64,000 nt of DNA from Liolophura sinensis. Its lineage: Eukaryota; Mollusca; Polyplacophora; Chitonida; Chitonidae. Under the pieces are notes generated by a model. The model saw only the letters and a list, made by a program, of their open reading frames with translations, ran no database searches and had not been told where the DNA came from. The DNA is taken from assembly GCF_032854445.1 (NCBI RefSeq), contig NC_088302.1, forward strand, positions 43,872,645 through 43,936,644, given 5' to 3'. The translations under genes and the position numbers were made by a program. This document shows, one piece after another, positions 23,609 to 35,925 of the stretch; position 1 is the first letter of the stretch, and the number at the start of each line of letters is the position of its first letter.

Positions 23609-23712
23609 TGTTTATTTGATTTGTATTTTACCTTCTCAAGAATATTTCACTTATGCGACGGTTGCTAGCATTATGGCGGGAAGAAACCGGGCTTGGGGAA
23701 AGCCACGACGTT
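23609..23712 (-). mobile_element. tRNA-derived SINE, 3' part only
   Basis: Contains tail TTTATTTGATTTGTATTTTA, AAGAATATTTCACTTATGCG, GCTAGCATTATGGCGGGAAG and the CCGGGC start of the central block. The head is missing. Confidence 0.8.
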
Positions 23713-23812
23713 AGACAGGCGTTTGAGTCATCTTAGTTACCACGCTATGCACTGGACCGGTAAGATTTTAGTAATAGTCTACTCATTCCAATATGAAGAC
23801 GTTTGACTATTT

Positions 23813-24417
23813 TCAGAAAAGAAAGATACCAGGCGAGACATCTAAATGGGAAAAGTAATAATGGATGGAGTTTCCGGGACAGTTTTGACCGGCTCTTCTT
23901 ATAATGAATGTTTTTTGTGGCTTTGTGAACAATCGGGATTTGCTGATTCGGTTGTCTTCAGACTGTAGGCATGTCGAAGATACTTTGTCATGCCATGGAT
24001 AGAGATTAAACAGAGTCAAGCAAGAAACGTCTCGCAGTGCCGTGTCATTATTCCACTCAAGCTGTGAAGCGATCTAGTTGTTATAATGAGACGAAGCGTG
24101 TCCATGTGTACTCTGTAAAATGCCAACTGATAGCCATTGGGACCATTGTTCTGATACGTTGGAGGGGCCAACATTTTCTTTGTCCAAGCTGATAAAATGA
24201 TGGTTAATATCAGGCAACGAGTTAAACCTATCGCCCACGAACAAAGCTTCCACGCTCGATTACCAACAGCACGGTGACAGAGTGTTGTACACAGGCCTTT
24301 TGATTCCGAACATGCTATAGAACAGAGAAAAGTGTCAACAGAAACGGAACTTGTCATGTTACAATGCGACCTAACACTTTCAGCATGGAATATTTGTGGG
24401 ACCGGGCGCAATACCAC
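23813..24417 (-). pseudogene. Cysteine-containing open frames, possible decayed exon, unidentified
   Basis: Two adjacent frames (24417-24016, 133 codons; 24019-23813, 68 codons) overlap by a few bases. The first has SVDTFLCSIACSESKGLC, a Cys spacing vaguely like PAN/apple domains, which are common in molluscan secreted proteins. After about 24.24 kb a neighbouring frame is also open and looks equally protein-like, hinting at frameshifts. I cannot identify it and would not rely on it as a gene. Confidence 0.22.
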
Positions 24418-25918
24418 GCAACGGGCTGACCGCGTTTTTTGATCGGCGGAATGGCGCTGTCCACAAGCCTAACTGTTGAAGTCTGCCAGCTACAGGTACA
24501 CTGAACTCTAACAGCACTGTTAGCCAAAAGAAACCGGAAGAAATAAAAAACATTTTCTGTTTTGTTTCATGAGGTTATCTTCAAGAATACATACAGGTTT
24601 ATACACGTACAATAAATGAACCCGGTGAATATGTGTGCTGTTATAAATCACTGTTATTTAAATCACCTATAGTAAAAATTTCGATCACTAATTTTTTTTA
24701 TAAAATCTTAAATGTTAACAATTCAAGGCACACGTATCAAATGTTCTTCCTGTGGAGGGGTAAAATATTGTGAAGTTGTTGTGCATATAAATACAATGCA
24801 GTAGGTCAACATATTACCAAACGAATGGCAGTGTCAGATGTTTGAGATGAAAAGTACTGGAGGCTGCTGTGTAACCACACCCTATCGTGAGCTACGCCTT
24901 TTACCATGTTTTCTGGAGAGCCCGATATTAATCCAGTGTAAACTTGCGTGTAACTTACCACCAATTCTCCAGTTTGTATGTAAACTCTGTAAGGCTTATA
25001 GGATATTCAGCAGACATGAGCGATGGCATAGTGATATAGAGCGTTCGGTTGGATTGCCATTGTTTCATACATGCAACCACACAGCTGTGCTTCAGTGCCC
25101 TTATGTTGTTGGTATCGCTACCCTTAGCTCTTCCCTTTAACAACAAAAAAAAAAAGCACCGCCGGATTGGAGTTGAAATATTGTTTGAAAGCGACTTTAA
25201 ACAGAGAGAAATCCAACACCAATCAATCATGCTAATCTCAAACTACTCATATATACTCATTTTATATCAGAATCCATTAAAAACTCCCTTCTATATTTAT
25301 TGAAAAAAAATTCAATATTAGCAAGTTTTATAGGCATCTCTTGTCATCTCTTGACTTTGTGAACAGAATATAATGTTTGTTGTAAAAATGATTAACAATA
25401 CATAACATACATAAATTACTAGAGAGCTCGACACATATTAAACTACACTTCTATCCCCGGAACAACTGATATTTACTATCTGCATAAAATGCATCAATTT
25501 ACCTGCAGTATATATGGAATTGTCAAGATATCAAGTCTGTTTCAGAATATTTACGACTCGGAAAGGCACGACTTCCGGAGGATATGGGTTTCATCTTTAA
25601 TTGGTACTCACACCAGATGAAGTTGACGAAATGTATAAATTCGCACAAATTATCTTCACAATATTTTCGGATAGCAAGTTGTCAGTCTTTGCAAAAAAAA
25701 TCCTATCATAGCTTTCTTAGTTTCTCGATCCGATAAAATTGGAAAGGCCTTTTTCAGCGGTTCCTCCATAAACACGTGTCAGCGACAACTCATCTACCAA
25801 CAATCCAATGGCAACAATCCAACAATCCAAAAATTACGTTCAAAATTGTTTTTTTTATGCTGCTGTGACTAGAATTGCCTCCACTCCCACGACACACATC
25901 CACACACATTATCTGTTC
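24418..25918. other. Non-coding stretch
   Basis: AT-rich sequence. Small frames on both strands near 24.8-25.3 kb overlap each other and show no family signature. Confidence 0.45.
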
Positions 25919-26359
25919 TCAGTTCTGATGCTCCGCCTTCACATCGTAATTCACTGGCGGTAATAAGTCATTTAGTCCCGAAAATTTGTCTGGTAAACCT
26001 TCTACCCACCGCATACACTTTTCTATGGCCTGTCTCATTTCCAAGCTCTCCTCGTGCTTCACGGAAAACACAAAAAGTCCAGCGGTTTTAAGTTTTGTTG
26101 ATGCTCCAGCAGTGTCCTCCGACGTTTTGTCAATGGTAGAATCCGACTGAGGGCAGATGGTCCAAGCGCTGGCAACACGACGGCCATTTTTAGGGGTGGC
26201 TTGGCGGGGGCCATGGTAGTTGGGACGTCGGTCATCCTGCCTGTCAAACCGATGGCGTGGTGACCGAAGTGTTGGAGGAAGTTGACGAGAAGATAAGCGT
26301 AACGGTTTCCTCGGTAAGATGTGGCCAGTAGAACTCTCAACAACAGGACGAGTGGACAT
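25919..26359 (-). CDS. Small protein of unknown function with C-terminal KCMRWVE motif, 146 aa
   Basis: The N-terminal half is basic and Pro/Arg/Ser-rich and probably disordered (residues 1-75). The C-terminal part is more ordered and contains FVFSVKHEESLEMRQAIEKC, then MRWVEGLPDKFSGL. The core (E/Q)KC(M/L)xW(V/M/L)(E/D) also occurs near the C-termini of the minus-strand proteins at 40.2 and 46.8 kb, so all three may be one family, though the N-termini differ. The ATG at 26359 has an acceptable context (ATCAACATGT). It lies 20 bp after a good acceptor (tttttcag), suggesting a 5' UTR intron. No signal peptide or membrane segment. Function is not known to me. Confidence 0.6.
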   Translation of the reverse strand: MSTRPVVESSTGHILPRKPLRLSSRQLPPTLRSPRHRFDRQDDRRPNYHGPRQATPKNGRRVASAWTICPQSDSTIDKTSEDTAGASTKLKTAGLFVFSVKHEESLEMRQAIEKCMRWVEGLPDKFSGLNDLLPPVNYDVKAEHQN

Positions 26360-26379
26360 GTTGATTTGCAGAAGGAGCT

Positions 26380-28127
26380 GGCTGAAAAATGTCGTTTTCA
26401 GAGTTCAACTCCGTTGGTCAATGGAAGTCGGGAAGTTGGGGTTTTTTTCCTCAGTTAAAACTACACCGTCAGTAGTTCGAAGATTAGCGACCTGTTTTTG
26501 TCAATGCCCATGTTTAGAAATACACTGTTAGGATTTCCAAGATTCATACATATTTCTGCTTGCTCTATTCCAGTATAAATTTTTCCTAGAGCTTTCAGAA
26601 TAAATGTCTATCTTTGAATCCTGGAATGAACTGTCTGGTCCAGCATACAAAGTATAAAGTTTTCCGTATGACTAGTCCTTGGTATATCGTGTATACCTAC
26701 TGATCAGCCTGAAGCCCCCACAGGTGCGCACCAGCTAGCTAGGATCCGTCCTGGGTTATGCTATAACCGGATTAGTGGAAGTGATAAGTGAAACTTGAGC
26801 CGTGTAAAGGGCCAATAACAAACATAACGATCTGACTTCTGCTTGTTTACACGGGCTCCAAATCTTATTGGCAGCCACACGTTCTGGTCGTAAATCCTTC
26901 TACGTGTCACTTCGCCGGGGGCCTGACTGCCCCATACCTGAACGGGTCAGGTAAATAAGAAAGTGGCCATCCGCTATGGCATGTCTATGCCCTTATTACC
27001 CCTTACTGATTGGTCAGCTCACTGGGAGGCTGTTCCAGCAAACTCCCCTTGCTGACAAATCGGCTGTATATCAGAAGGTTCTCGGTTTACCAGGGTTTAT
27101 ATATCTTGACACATGGCCAGAATAACTAAACAACATTGCTATACTTAAAGCCTTAACGTTAATAATAGTGTGTACTTTACTCACATTTAAACATCGGGGA
27201 GGGTTAGAAATTATTTATGGTAGCAGTGGCGGTCTTTGTTTAGAAAATTACACCGACCAATCGAGAGGAGATGTACATACCACGAGTTATATTTTAGCGC
27301 AGGGATAATTTATCGGGTCAGAATGAGCTTCTGGGTGTAAAATTCCAAGGCAAGTGACTTGTGGTGAACTGGGACACTCCGTAGGCTGGGCTCATTAGCA
27401 CTACGTGCGCTTAACATGGCTATGTTAGTAAAGAGTAAATCGCTAGGACACACGACGTGCGTGTTCAAAACCCGACTTGCATAGTTTGTATATTTACTCC
27501 CATTGTCCGTGGGGCCTGAGTGAAAATAAGTGGTGGGCGACGCTCGTGAGGCCGTTTGCGCTGTCTTATGTTCGTTAAATACCACTTGTCTTTCACCAGA
27601 ATGTCTGTACGTCACGTTTGAGAAAGTTCGTCAGTAACTTACCAAGTGTTGGTGGATTAGCCTGGGTACTTTGGTTTTCTCCAGCCATGAAAAAATTACC
27701 GTCATGAAATAATTGATAAAATCTTCAGTATGTCATTAAAAACAATAACCAATTAAGTTCCCATTTGCCGGCGTATTTAACACTGGATTAATGTACATTC
27801 CTATAGAAGACAGATTCATTGTTTTGTTGTATGTCATTCCATCGTTTTGTTGGTTAAAATAATGTGTCACGTGACTGGTGAACTCAGTTGTCGAAGAAAA
27901 GAGAACTAAAAAAACACTCGCCTGTATACTGTTTATAAAAACAACATTTTTGGGGCTCCTTGTCGAATAAGTAATAAGTCAGGATCTGGAAATGACAACC
28001 CTGCCTATGTATACACAAGAGTCGTATATGGACGACATTGTCTTCATATCTTATGCAAATCACATTGTTCAAATCTTGAATCTTCTTAACAATATTTCAT
28101 GTCGGCGGTTTCCTGTCGTGGGACCAA
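26380..28127. other. Intergenic region upstream of the 26-kb gene
   Basis: Likely contains the promoter of the 26-kb gene. Near 27.40-27.56 kb there is a B-box-like GTTCAAAACCCG and the block TTGTCCGTGGGGCC. That block is shared with 45.26 kb in the opposite orientation, suggesting another old SINE family. No other gene is supported. Confidence 0.4.
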
Positions 28128-28270
28128 CTACTTCGATCTGTCAGTAACCTGGGAATTGTCGATGGTTTTCCCAGGGCTCTGCCCATTTTCCTCCCATCTT
28201 AATGCTGGGCACCATCGTACTGGTGAAGTGATTCTTAATTATGGCGTACAACACCAATCATATAAATTAA
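28128..28270 (+). mobile_element. tRNA-derived SINE, head-truncated and diverged
   Basis: Contains AGTAACCTGGGAATTGTCG, TTTTCCTCCCATC, AATGCTGGGCACC and the tail GCGTACAACACCAATCATAT. Confidence 0.75.
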
Positions 28271-30453
28271 ACATTTTTGATAGGGTTTTTGTCTATATAT
28301 CTAGCTACCTACACCATAAACATCTAACTCTGACGCAATCTCTGACAAACTGAAAATAAAAACCCATTTACGTTCAGAAAGTCTTTGTTCTTATTTTGCA
28401 TTTATACTTCGCTACATTATATATTAACCTTGCTGGCTTTAAAATGCATATATTCTGATGAATTGCTCAATCAGTTTCAAGTTTTTTACCGCACGAAGGT
28501 TATGTATAGTAATACTTCGGAGTATACATAAAGGAGAAAAGTTTTATCATAAACCACTACATGATATTCACTTTATACCGTATTTGAGCGTGGGCAAACA
28601 GACACGTTCGTTCAAAGCTATTCTTGGTTCTGTATTGTTTCCTCTTATGCTCCAACATTCCGCACTGTGCACTCTGTCCAGCATATATCCTGTCTGGGGT
28701 ACATTTATGATGCGTTTTGATTTTTTTTTTGAAATTTGCACCCAAGGCAAATAAAGAATGGCAAACTTATGGAGGAGTTTGGAGTTGGCCGTCCAGGGTA
28801 TTGCTTAACCAGAGGGTGGAGAAGCTTAGCATTACTTCCGAAATACGATTTGTTAATTTAAATCATTTTTATGTTCGAAATTTACACACAGTTGAAAACA
28901 GTTCGTTGCTTTTCTACTATATTTCATTTGTCTTATCAAATATGATATATATTTAAACCAATATGTACATAATCTTAGCGTAGATCGGTACCGGTACAGT
29001 ATTTTTTTTGTTTTTTTTTGTTTTTACAAGTCCAACTCGTGGATGCCTTGGCAAAATATCGTTTTTGTTGCAGACTTCTTTAGTGCATTAAGGCAAATTC
29101 ACAAAATCACGACTTACGGTTTTGAAGAATAAAGTATGAGTTAACAATATTTTAACTATTCAAAGACCAGTGGCTCACATATCAAGTTCATTTTCCCTTG
29201 AATAATGATGTCAAAGGTTAGAATTCAGGCCCAGCTGGCTCAGCCGCGGCGTGTTGGTGTCCCGTCCATATATACGTTTTTCTTCCAAAGTTAAATGAAT
29301 AAAAATTGAGAGATGGCTTGCTTCCCACATTTGTGGTATACCCCCCCCCCCCCCCCACCTTCTCGCCCTCCCCACTGTCACATGTGATTGTCAAAAAGTT
29401 CGTCTGTTGCTTGTCAGTCCGATAGTTTTACAGCCGTCATATATTGCTTGTCAGTTCGGTAGTTTTACAGCCGTCAAAAATTGCTTGTCAGTCCGGTAGT
29501 TTTACGTCCGCCATATAGTAGTGGAATATTCTTTAGCACTCTGTTAAAACAACAGTCCAATCAAATCTTCACCATAAGGAAACGTTTATTAATAGTGGGG
29601 CCTAACTATACATATATTTAGCAGTATTAATACTTTAATTCACCTATGTTCAGTCTTATATATACTCTGTGGCATGTATAATTGTGTTTTGGCGGATCGT
29701 TGAGTTCCGTGAGCCTGTCGAGCTTACCAAGTATTTCTGGTACAACATCTGTGAGTATATGTTTCGCTCAAGTTAATTGCACATGCACGGACAGGGACGA
29801 TTTTCTGGTTGACAGAACAAGGTGCTCGCCCGTAGGTCTCGCTGATGGTATCTATCTGGTACCGGGCCTGACGACCAAGCAGGGAACAACAGGGGGTCAG
29901 GAATAACACGAGAAGGCGTCAGGGCATCGGGTTATCTAACTAGACCAGATTGTCTAATGGTGACGTAGTATATGTCCTTGTGATGAACCAATGTCACACG
30001 TAAGCTATGCCCCAGATGTCCTCAGATTGGTTTCAACAATTTCACCGATTTAATTCACAGAGCATGGATAAGTGTCAATTTTAAATCCTCCAATATGCGA
30101 TAAAATTTTTAAAATTTGCTTCATTCAGGTCTTTAAACGGGTGTACAAAGCTAAAAGAACTTCAGTTTGAATAGCTGTGAAGAGCTAAAAGCGGCATACA
30201 TAAACTGGAGTTCAGGTGAACTCAGTACACCCCTGAACAAACTTACTAATGTTTTTATATAGTAGATCTAGTAGACGGTAACGCTAACGAAAATGTAGGT
30301 ACTCTGGATACCATGGAAACACCCGAAAGGCGCGAAACATCGTTACCTATGTATCTATGTTCAGGAAAAATTTGAAACTTCACATGCAAAACATCTTCTA
30401 GACCGGGCCAGGATATGGACGGACAGACAGACAGAACTGTCTTGCAAAAGGTG
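28271..30453. other. Non-coding stretch with simple repeats
   Basis: Includes an 18-base C run (29341-29358) and three imperfect 38-bp units (about 29403-29516; gcttgtcagtccgatagttt, tacagccgtc). No gene is supported. Confidence 0.5.
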
Positions 30454-30508
30454 CATTTACGCCTTCCGGCAAGCACCTATTAGAGTGACAATATTATTTT
30501 TACAATGA
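30454..30508. repeat. 55-bp direct repeat, copy 1
   Basis: Begins CATTTACGCCTTCCGGCAAG and ends ATTTTTACAATGA. A second copy at 31389-31443 differs at a single position. Confidence 0.85.
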
Positions 30509-30914
30509 TCTGTGCGGGGATCTTTTATAGACTTCACCTGAAGTCGGACGTACAGGGCAGACAGTTATACTCAACTTTAATAATATTTATTTTAATAGGT
30601 TTAAATAGCTACAAAAGATTAGTGTAACGGGGTTCTGTTTGAAATCATAAAGGCAAGGTTATGTAGACACAATGAGGTGGATAGAATTCGCCTTTGAAAA
30701 AAAACAACATTCCGGGGCCCGTTCTACAAAACGTGCCAAATGTTCGCAAGAGTAATTGTCGTGGTAACGCATACTGAAGGGATGAGATGCCATAACAACT
30801 GTAACAGCCGCAGTTAAAGTTCCACTCGCTGTGTAGAACGGTCTCGCTTGGCGTTAGGTAAACGTGAGCATTCCATCTAGATACCACAGGTAACAGAGTG
30901 GAGGATAGGACTGT

Positions 30915-30960
30915 CCCTTTTCAAATGTAGTTTGTCACAGATGACTACATTTGAAAAGGG
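30915..30960. repeat. Perfect 16-bp inverted repeat, 14-nt loop
   Basis: Arms CCCTTTTCAAATGTAG (30915-30930) and its exact complement at 30945-30960 are separated by tttgtcacagatga. Confidence 0.9.
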
Positions 30961-31388
30961 TAATACTCTAAAGGAGCTTGGATTGTATCAATGTGGAATG
31001 TTTAAATTTCCCCTACCAAGATGCATCTTTTTGCACGGTCCACAGAGCCGCAGAATGGTATAGTGTGTTTCATAGTCAAAGGGCGAATCAATCTATTTTA
31101 CCAAACACGTCAGCTCACTTTCCAAATTATCTCCCCTGACCACGCAGCTTGTTTTACCTTCAGTCCATACAATGTATAGAGACATTCAAGCTAAAAGGCC
31201 TCTCTTCAGGAAACATGGCTGAATTAAGAAATTAGATTTTTGTTTTCCTATTAGAAAAGCGACAACATCGACGTAATCATCGTATATGAAACAGGAGTCA
31301 TTATGGCAGACTTTCCATATTTTACTGTACCGATGGTTAACGGGAGAGGCCTAATCGTTTGGAGGCACTTCTGTCATTTGATCAATGA

Positions 31389-31443
31389 CATTTACGCCTT
31401 CCGGCAAGCACCTTTTAGAGTGACAATATTATTTTTACAATGA
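31389..31443. repeat. 55-bp direct repeat, copy 2
   Basis: Same orientation as the copy at 30454-30508, 935 bp away, with one mismatch. Confidence 0.85.
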
Positions 31444-31479
31444 ATGTTTTTGGACAAAATTTGAATTTGATTTCATTCT

Positions 31480-32295
31480 AAGCTGGTTGTTTTTACCATT
31501 TACAAGCAATGGCCAGGCTCTAGGTAGGCGCCATGGCTGTTTTAATCTGTCATCAGTGATTCCTTGTCAACCTTGAGAGCTTTCATTGGCCAGTTATTGT
31601 CGTAATCTGATCACGGGCAAAACTGAAAGCTCGAACAATGTTCAAATCTGTTATTCATGATTCATTGACTTACTTGAAAACTCGCACGGTGGTTGTTTCC
31701 ATCCTTTCTCAGATTCATATGAATAATTTTGCATAGTGATGTTTAATAACAGTGATTCAGTTTCTCACTTGAGAGCCTGCCCAATGCATGGTCATTTTCA
31801 TCCTTTTTCAACTTTTGGAAAACTTGCACACTGACTGCTTTAGTGTGTAATCAGTGATTTCATGGGCTCCATTGTAAGCTTTTGCAATTCCTGCTTTTAT
31901 TTTCATTATTAAATAGTTTTTCACTCATTCAATTCAAAGCTTGCAACATCAGTGTTTTAGTCCGATATATTACAGACCATATTGTAAATAAGTTTTCATG
32001 CTCTTTCATCTGATTTTGGCATCATTTATATGTTTTCTTCTCCAGCGATTCCCTTTGTCACCTGAAAGCTTGCTCAGTGGTCATTTGCGTCCTTTATCAG
32101 CTTTTGGAACACTTGAACAATGTCTGCTTTCGTGTGTAATCAGTGATTTACTGGCTCCATTGAAAGCTTTTTAAGTTGTTATTTTCAGCATTAAACAATT
32201 TTTCAGTTCAAACCTTCCACCATCAGTGTTTAATCTGATATTACTGTTTTTTTCACTTGCTTTGAAAACTTGCACAATTGTTCGTTTTAGCCTTT
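31480..32295. repeat. About three diverged copies of a 290-bp tandem repeat
   Basis: Landmarks such as gtgtgtaatcagtgattt recur near 31848 and 32135, with a weaker version near 31550. Flanking words (ctccattg, aagctttt, aacatcagtgttt) keep the same order. The array abuts the stop codon of the GT92 gene and fills its 3' flank. Confidence 0.65.
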
Positions 32296-32297
32296 TC

Positions 32298-33267
32298 TCA
32301 ATGATTAAGATCTGAAAACGTCAGGTTCATTTCACGCCGTATCGTTCGCCAACGTGACTCTATCCTTTGCACAATGTCATATTGAAAACTGTGGAAATAC
32401 GTATCTGTTACAGATCCGTTAGGGTTAGGGGTTACCTTTGCATTCCTGTAATGATAGACCGTACAGTCGTCCGAGGGGATGTACTGCGATTTGAAGTTCC
32501 GGCGATGGCCCCATATGTTATGAATTCCAGCTGAAACCACACGCTTCGGATCGTAAATATACTTCGGTCGTATCCTGAACGGTAGCGTTTCTTCTGTCCT
32601 GTTGGTTTTCAATAAAGTGACCAGCTGGTACTTCTTGGCGGCCTCTTGTGTGGGGAAATAATCCTTGTGATCCGGGAGGTAGGAGTAAAGGAGGTACGAT
32701 TTTAGAATGAAAGCCGATGCTGCCGGGTTTAGTGTAAGCTGCTTGTTCACCCACAACCACAAGTTCCCTTCAAGTGAAGGCACAATGTACTCGTCCATGT
32801 CGACATTGATGATATACTGAGTTCTGGAGCGGTACCTATACAGACAGTCGTTCACCGCGGCCAGCTGGCCGAAATAATGAATATTGGTGTAACCTCCACC
32901 TAGGTAAGCATCGAACGGTAACTCCCAGGGAATAACGTGGACAACACCGTGATGTGACATGCTGTCCAGCACTTTACCTACCCTGGCAGATACAGAATGG
33001 TTGTAAACCACGATTAGATCAACACCAAGCATTCGCTGAACCTCCACAAACTCTATCAGCTGACTGACTTTGTCATAACGCCTATGTAACGGCGGTACAC
33101 AAGCCACAATACGAAACTCTTCAGCCGGTAACTCCGCAGAGATGGTGATGCCCCTGGAATCTGCTCGATCCCCTGGGAAATCCGTAGGGACGTTGTCTGC
33201 TATGATGGTAACGCTCGCTGGATGTCCACCTGGTGGTACTGGGCACAGAATAAATGCACCGGAATAT
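32298..33267 (-). CDS. GT92 coding exon 3
   Basis: Acceptor tttcag at 33273-33268. The frame starts with one base completing an Arg codon, then YSGAFILCPVPPGG, and ends at the TGA/TAA-side stop at 32298 after NLTFSDLNH. Confidence 0.92.
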
Positions 33268-34969
33268 CTGAAATTTTTTTAGACAAAATTGAAGGCTTGG
33301 CTTAAAGTTAAAACTAGTATTAAGTTTTAAACCAGTTTTAAACAACCGGGCTCTGGATTGCGTTTCACCATATTACCCTTGAAGAACTCTCCGTTTAATA
33401 TGATATCCGGACTCTGCCAAACTGAATCTCTTTATAATTCTAATTTACATCAAAAATGAAGTAAACATAACATAAAGAACACAGAACACACTTCTTCGTG
33501 TACATGCCCATGGTGGCTTTGTGGCTCCTAGATTACGATCGCTTGGTCATGACTAATGTGATTTTATGATAATTTTACTAGATTACGATCGCTTGTTTAT
33601 GACTGATTGTGGCTTTCTTACAACTCTCCTAGATTACCATCGATTAGTTATGATTAATGTAGTTTTCTGACAACTCTCCTAGATTACGCTTGGTAATTAT
33701 TTTCTCGGGAATCTTTGCTATTTAAATTGCTAAAAGGTACTCTCCAAGAAAATGCCTGTGTCTTAAAGTAATATACCTGATGGCAGTTACTTGAGCAGGA
33801 TAATAATGAAGTAGGGGTGCCTTCAAAGGGATGGTGGTGGTGGTAGTTTGTTTAATGGCGTTTCCATTCTAATGAATGATGCACGCCACGGTCAGTGATG
33901 AAATCAGGCGGTGTTCCTTCAAAGGGAGTTAATCCTTAATATATGCTGATATATACGGCAGCTGTATTTAGTCTTTATACCAACCTGTATCCGTGGGTCT
34001 CTGGTATAACTGAGACGGAGGAATTTGCTTTATAACACTTATTATTAAGTTTGTCTCCGATTAAACAGTACATGGGAGGTACGGCTGTCTGGTCCGTCAA
34101 CGAAAGGCCGATAACTCTGATGTAACCGCGGCCATCTATTGTGTCGTGGTAGGCGGAAAACACGTGGGTGTCATTGCCGTAGCCCACTGGTCGAAAATTG
34201 CTCTTGTTGCTAGGTGATGCGTCACAATCCCAGATGCGCTCCGCTCCCGTAGAGTGTTGATAGTTGATTAGAAGGACACACGTAGATGTTCCGAGAACAA
34301 GGATGATTGCGAAGATGTATTTGACAAGAAGGAGGCGGGAGAGTAAATGTGGTCGTGTTCTGTGACCTAAAATAAGACATCATGTGAAAAATATACAAAC
34401 TGTATTGTACAGTGAGATGTGTACATTTTTATGTCGCCAATGTCTGTCGCTAGTGATCATGAACAAGATGAATTTACCGATATGTATTTAACTTTTAACT
34501 TTTATTACACTTTTGAACAATCGAGGCTATTCAGTCAGATTATATATTTACGATTTTAACAAAACCCAGCAACCAATATACTACTCCAGAGACTCGATGG
34601 AACAGCAGCAGATTTAGTTCATATTAATATACTTTTACACAGTTATTTTTGGACCAAGTACAAAACTGAAGACTTGACTTAAACTTAAATCTGCATTGTA
34701 TTAAGTTTTAAGACTTTTGAAGAGCATGAACTCAGCATCTTAACCCAGGTAGTTCCATTAAAGTCATAGTGTATAACACATTTACAATTTAAACGTTATT
34801 ATAAATTGTAAAGTAAAACACGTCATCGCCAGTAAGCTTGTCACCATATTCCAAAATTTTTTCATTAAGCTATATAGGGTTTTTTTAATTATTATTATTG
34901 CAAAATCAACTAAACAACGACACCGGCTATTTTTGAATTACGCTTTAAGGCTCTTTTACTTCTTATTGT

Positions 34970-35061
<92 letters not shown>

Positions 35062-35925
35062 GTATAATATATATATATATTTTTTCATTATATATATATA
35101 TATATAAACCGACTTCGAGAGGGTTGCTCTAACCATTAGGCCACTGATGCCGTATACGCTTTAAGGTTACGTATTATGTCACAATCTCAACTATATCGTA
35201 GGCGTATTACCTCTACAACGTTTACAGTTGCCAGTTATCATAATGGCGCCTGTTAAACTCGCCATAAAGGATTCACCCATTCCGATGTGTAATAAAATGT
35301 TGGTTCTCATCTACCCGGTTACAGATCTCTGTCGCTATAACGAATAGTGCGAGACTGAGAGGATCAGAATCCTGTGCACATACTGATTCAGTTTTCTCCA
35401 ATCAAATACCTTCGACCAGAACTAACCGCCAGACATTTATGAAGGGTTCAGATAACCAAGACGATAGAGACGGAAAATATTCAGATCACACTGTGGTATA
35501 TTGCTGTATTTGATCAGATAGTGTTGTAAATAACACAATATCTCCGTTCCAAGTTTTCTATATGAAAGACTGTGCATTGAAGAGGTAAAACCTTTAAAAG
35601 GACAAGAATGTTTGGCTAATGTTTAGGCCTAAGTAAGTCTGGACGAATCAAATGTAATGTAATAATTGTAAGAAATCCCAAGTGTAATAATAGTCATAGC
35701 AGTGGAAAACTCAAAGACTTATGTTTTCAAGTGTATCGATCAAACAAGGTGGGTGGTGGACGAATCTGTAAGTTAGTGACCCGTGTAACTGGTTTTCCCC
35801 CATTAATTTTAATGATAATTTCTACACAGTTATAATGTTCAGATATAGCTTATTCCATAATATTTAAAAAAAACGTTGATGTAAAGGAGATGCCGATAAC
35901 TTAGCTTACCGTTCTTAGCCGCCAT
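32298..35925 (-). CDS. Glycosyltransferase family 92 (DUF23) protein, type II membrane, three coding exons
   Basis: Coding exons on the minus strand are 35925-35910, 34366-33985 and 33267-32298, giving about 455 residues with all phases consistent. A short cytoplasmic N-terminus (MAAKNGHRTRPH) is followed by a single membrane anchor (residues about 17-39), as in Golgi type II glycosyltransferases. The lumenal part has HVFSAYHDTIDGRGYIRVIG (exon 2). Exon 3 carries the GT92 core: FRIVACVPPLHRRY, VVYNHSV, and the acidic motif NVDMDEYIVP near residue 287, which is the probable metal/nucleotide-sugar site. HNIWGH and VYHYRN follow. Members include C. elegans GALT-1-type galactosyltransferases; the acceptor here is not predictable. 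Intron 1 contains a long (AT)n and intron 2 a 50-bp tandem repeat. Confidence 0.93.
33528..33690. repeat. 50-bp tandem repeat in GT92 intron 2, about 3.2 copies
   Basis: Units start ctagattacgatcgcttg at 33528, 33578, 33629 and 33679 (the last partial). Confidence 0.8.
33985..34366 (-). CDS. GT92 coding exon 2
   Basis: Acceptor ttttag, donor GTTGGT. Encodes the membrane anchor and the stem region through the HVFSAYHDTID segment. The donor choice is fixed by phase with exon 3. Confidence 0.85.
34970..35105. repeat. (AT)n microsatellite in GT92 intron 1
   Basis: About 85 bp of almost pure AT dinucleotides to 35058, then a second shorter AT-rich block ending near 35105. Confidence 0.95.
35106..35152 (-). 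mobile_element. tRNA-like SINE head, truncated
   Basis: On the minus strand AGTGGCCTAATGGTTAGAGC looks like a tRNA D-arm/A-box. The body is replaced by the (AT)n tract, so this is a truncated SINE head rather than a tRNA gene. Confidence 0.5.
35910..35925 (-). CDS. GT92 coding exon 1
   Basis: ATGGCGGCTAAGAACG followed by the donor GTAAGC. Only five codons plus one base; phase fits exon 2. The context GGACATGGCGG is a good start. Confidence 0.75.

Noticed and set aside
35106-35152. tRNA gene on the minus strand
   Set aside because: Only a D-arm/A-box-like piece is present; the rest is an (AT)n tract, so it is a truncated SINE head.
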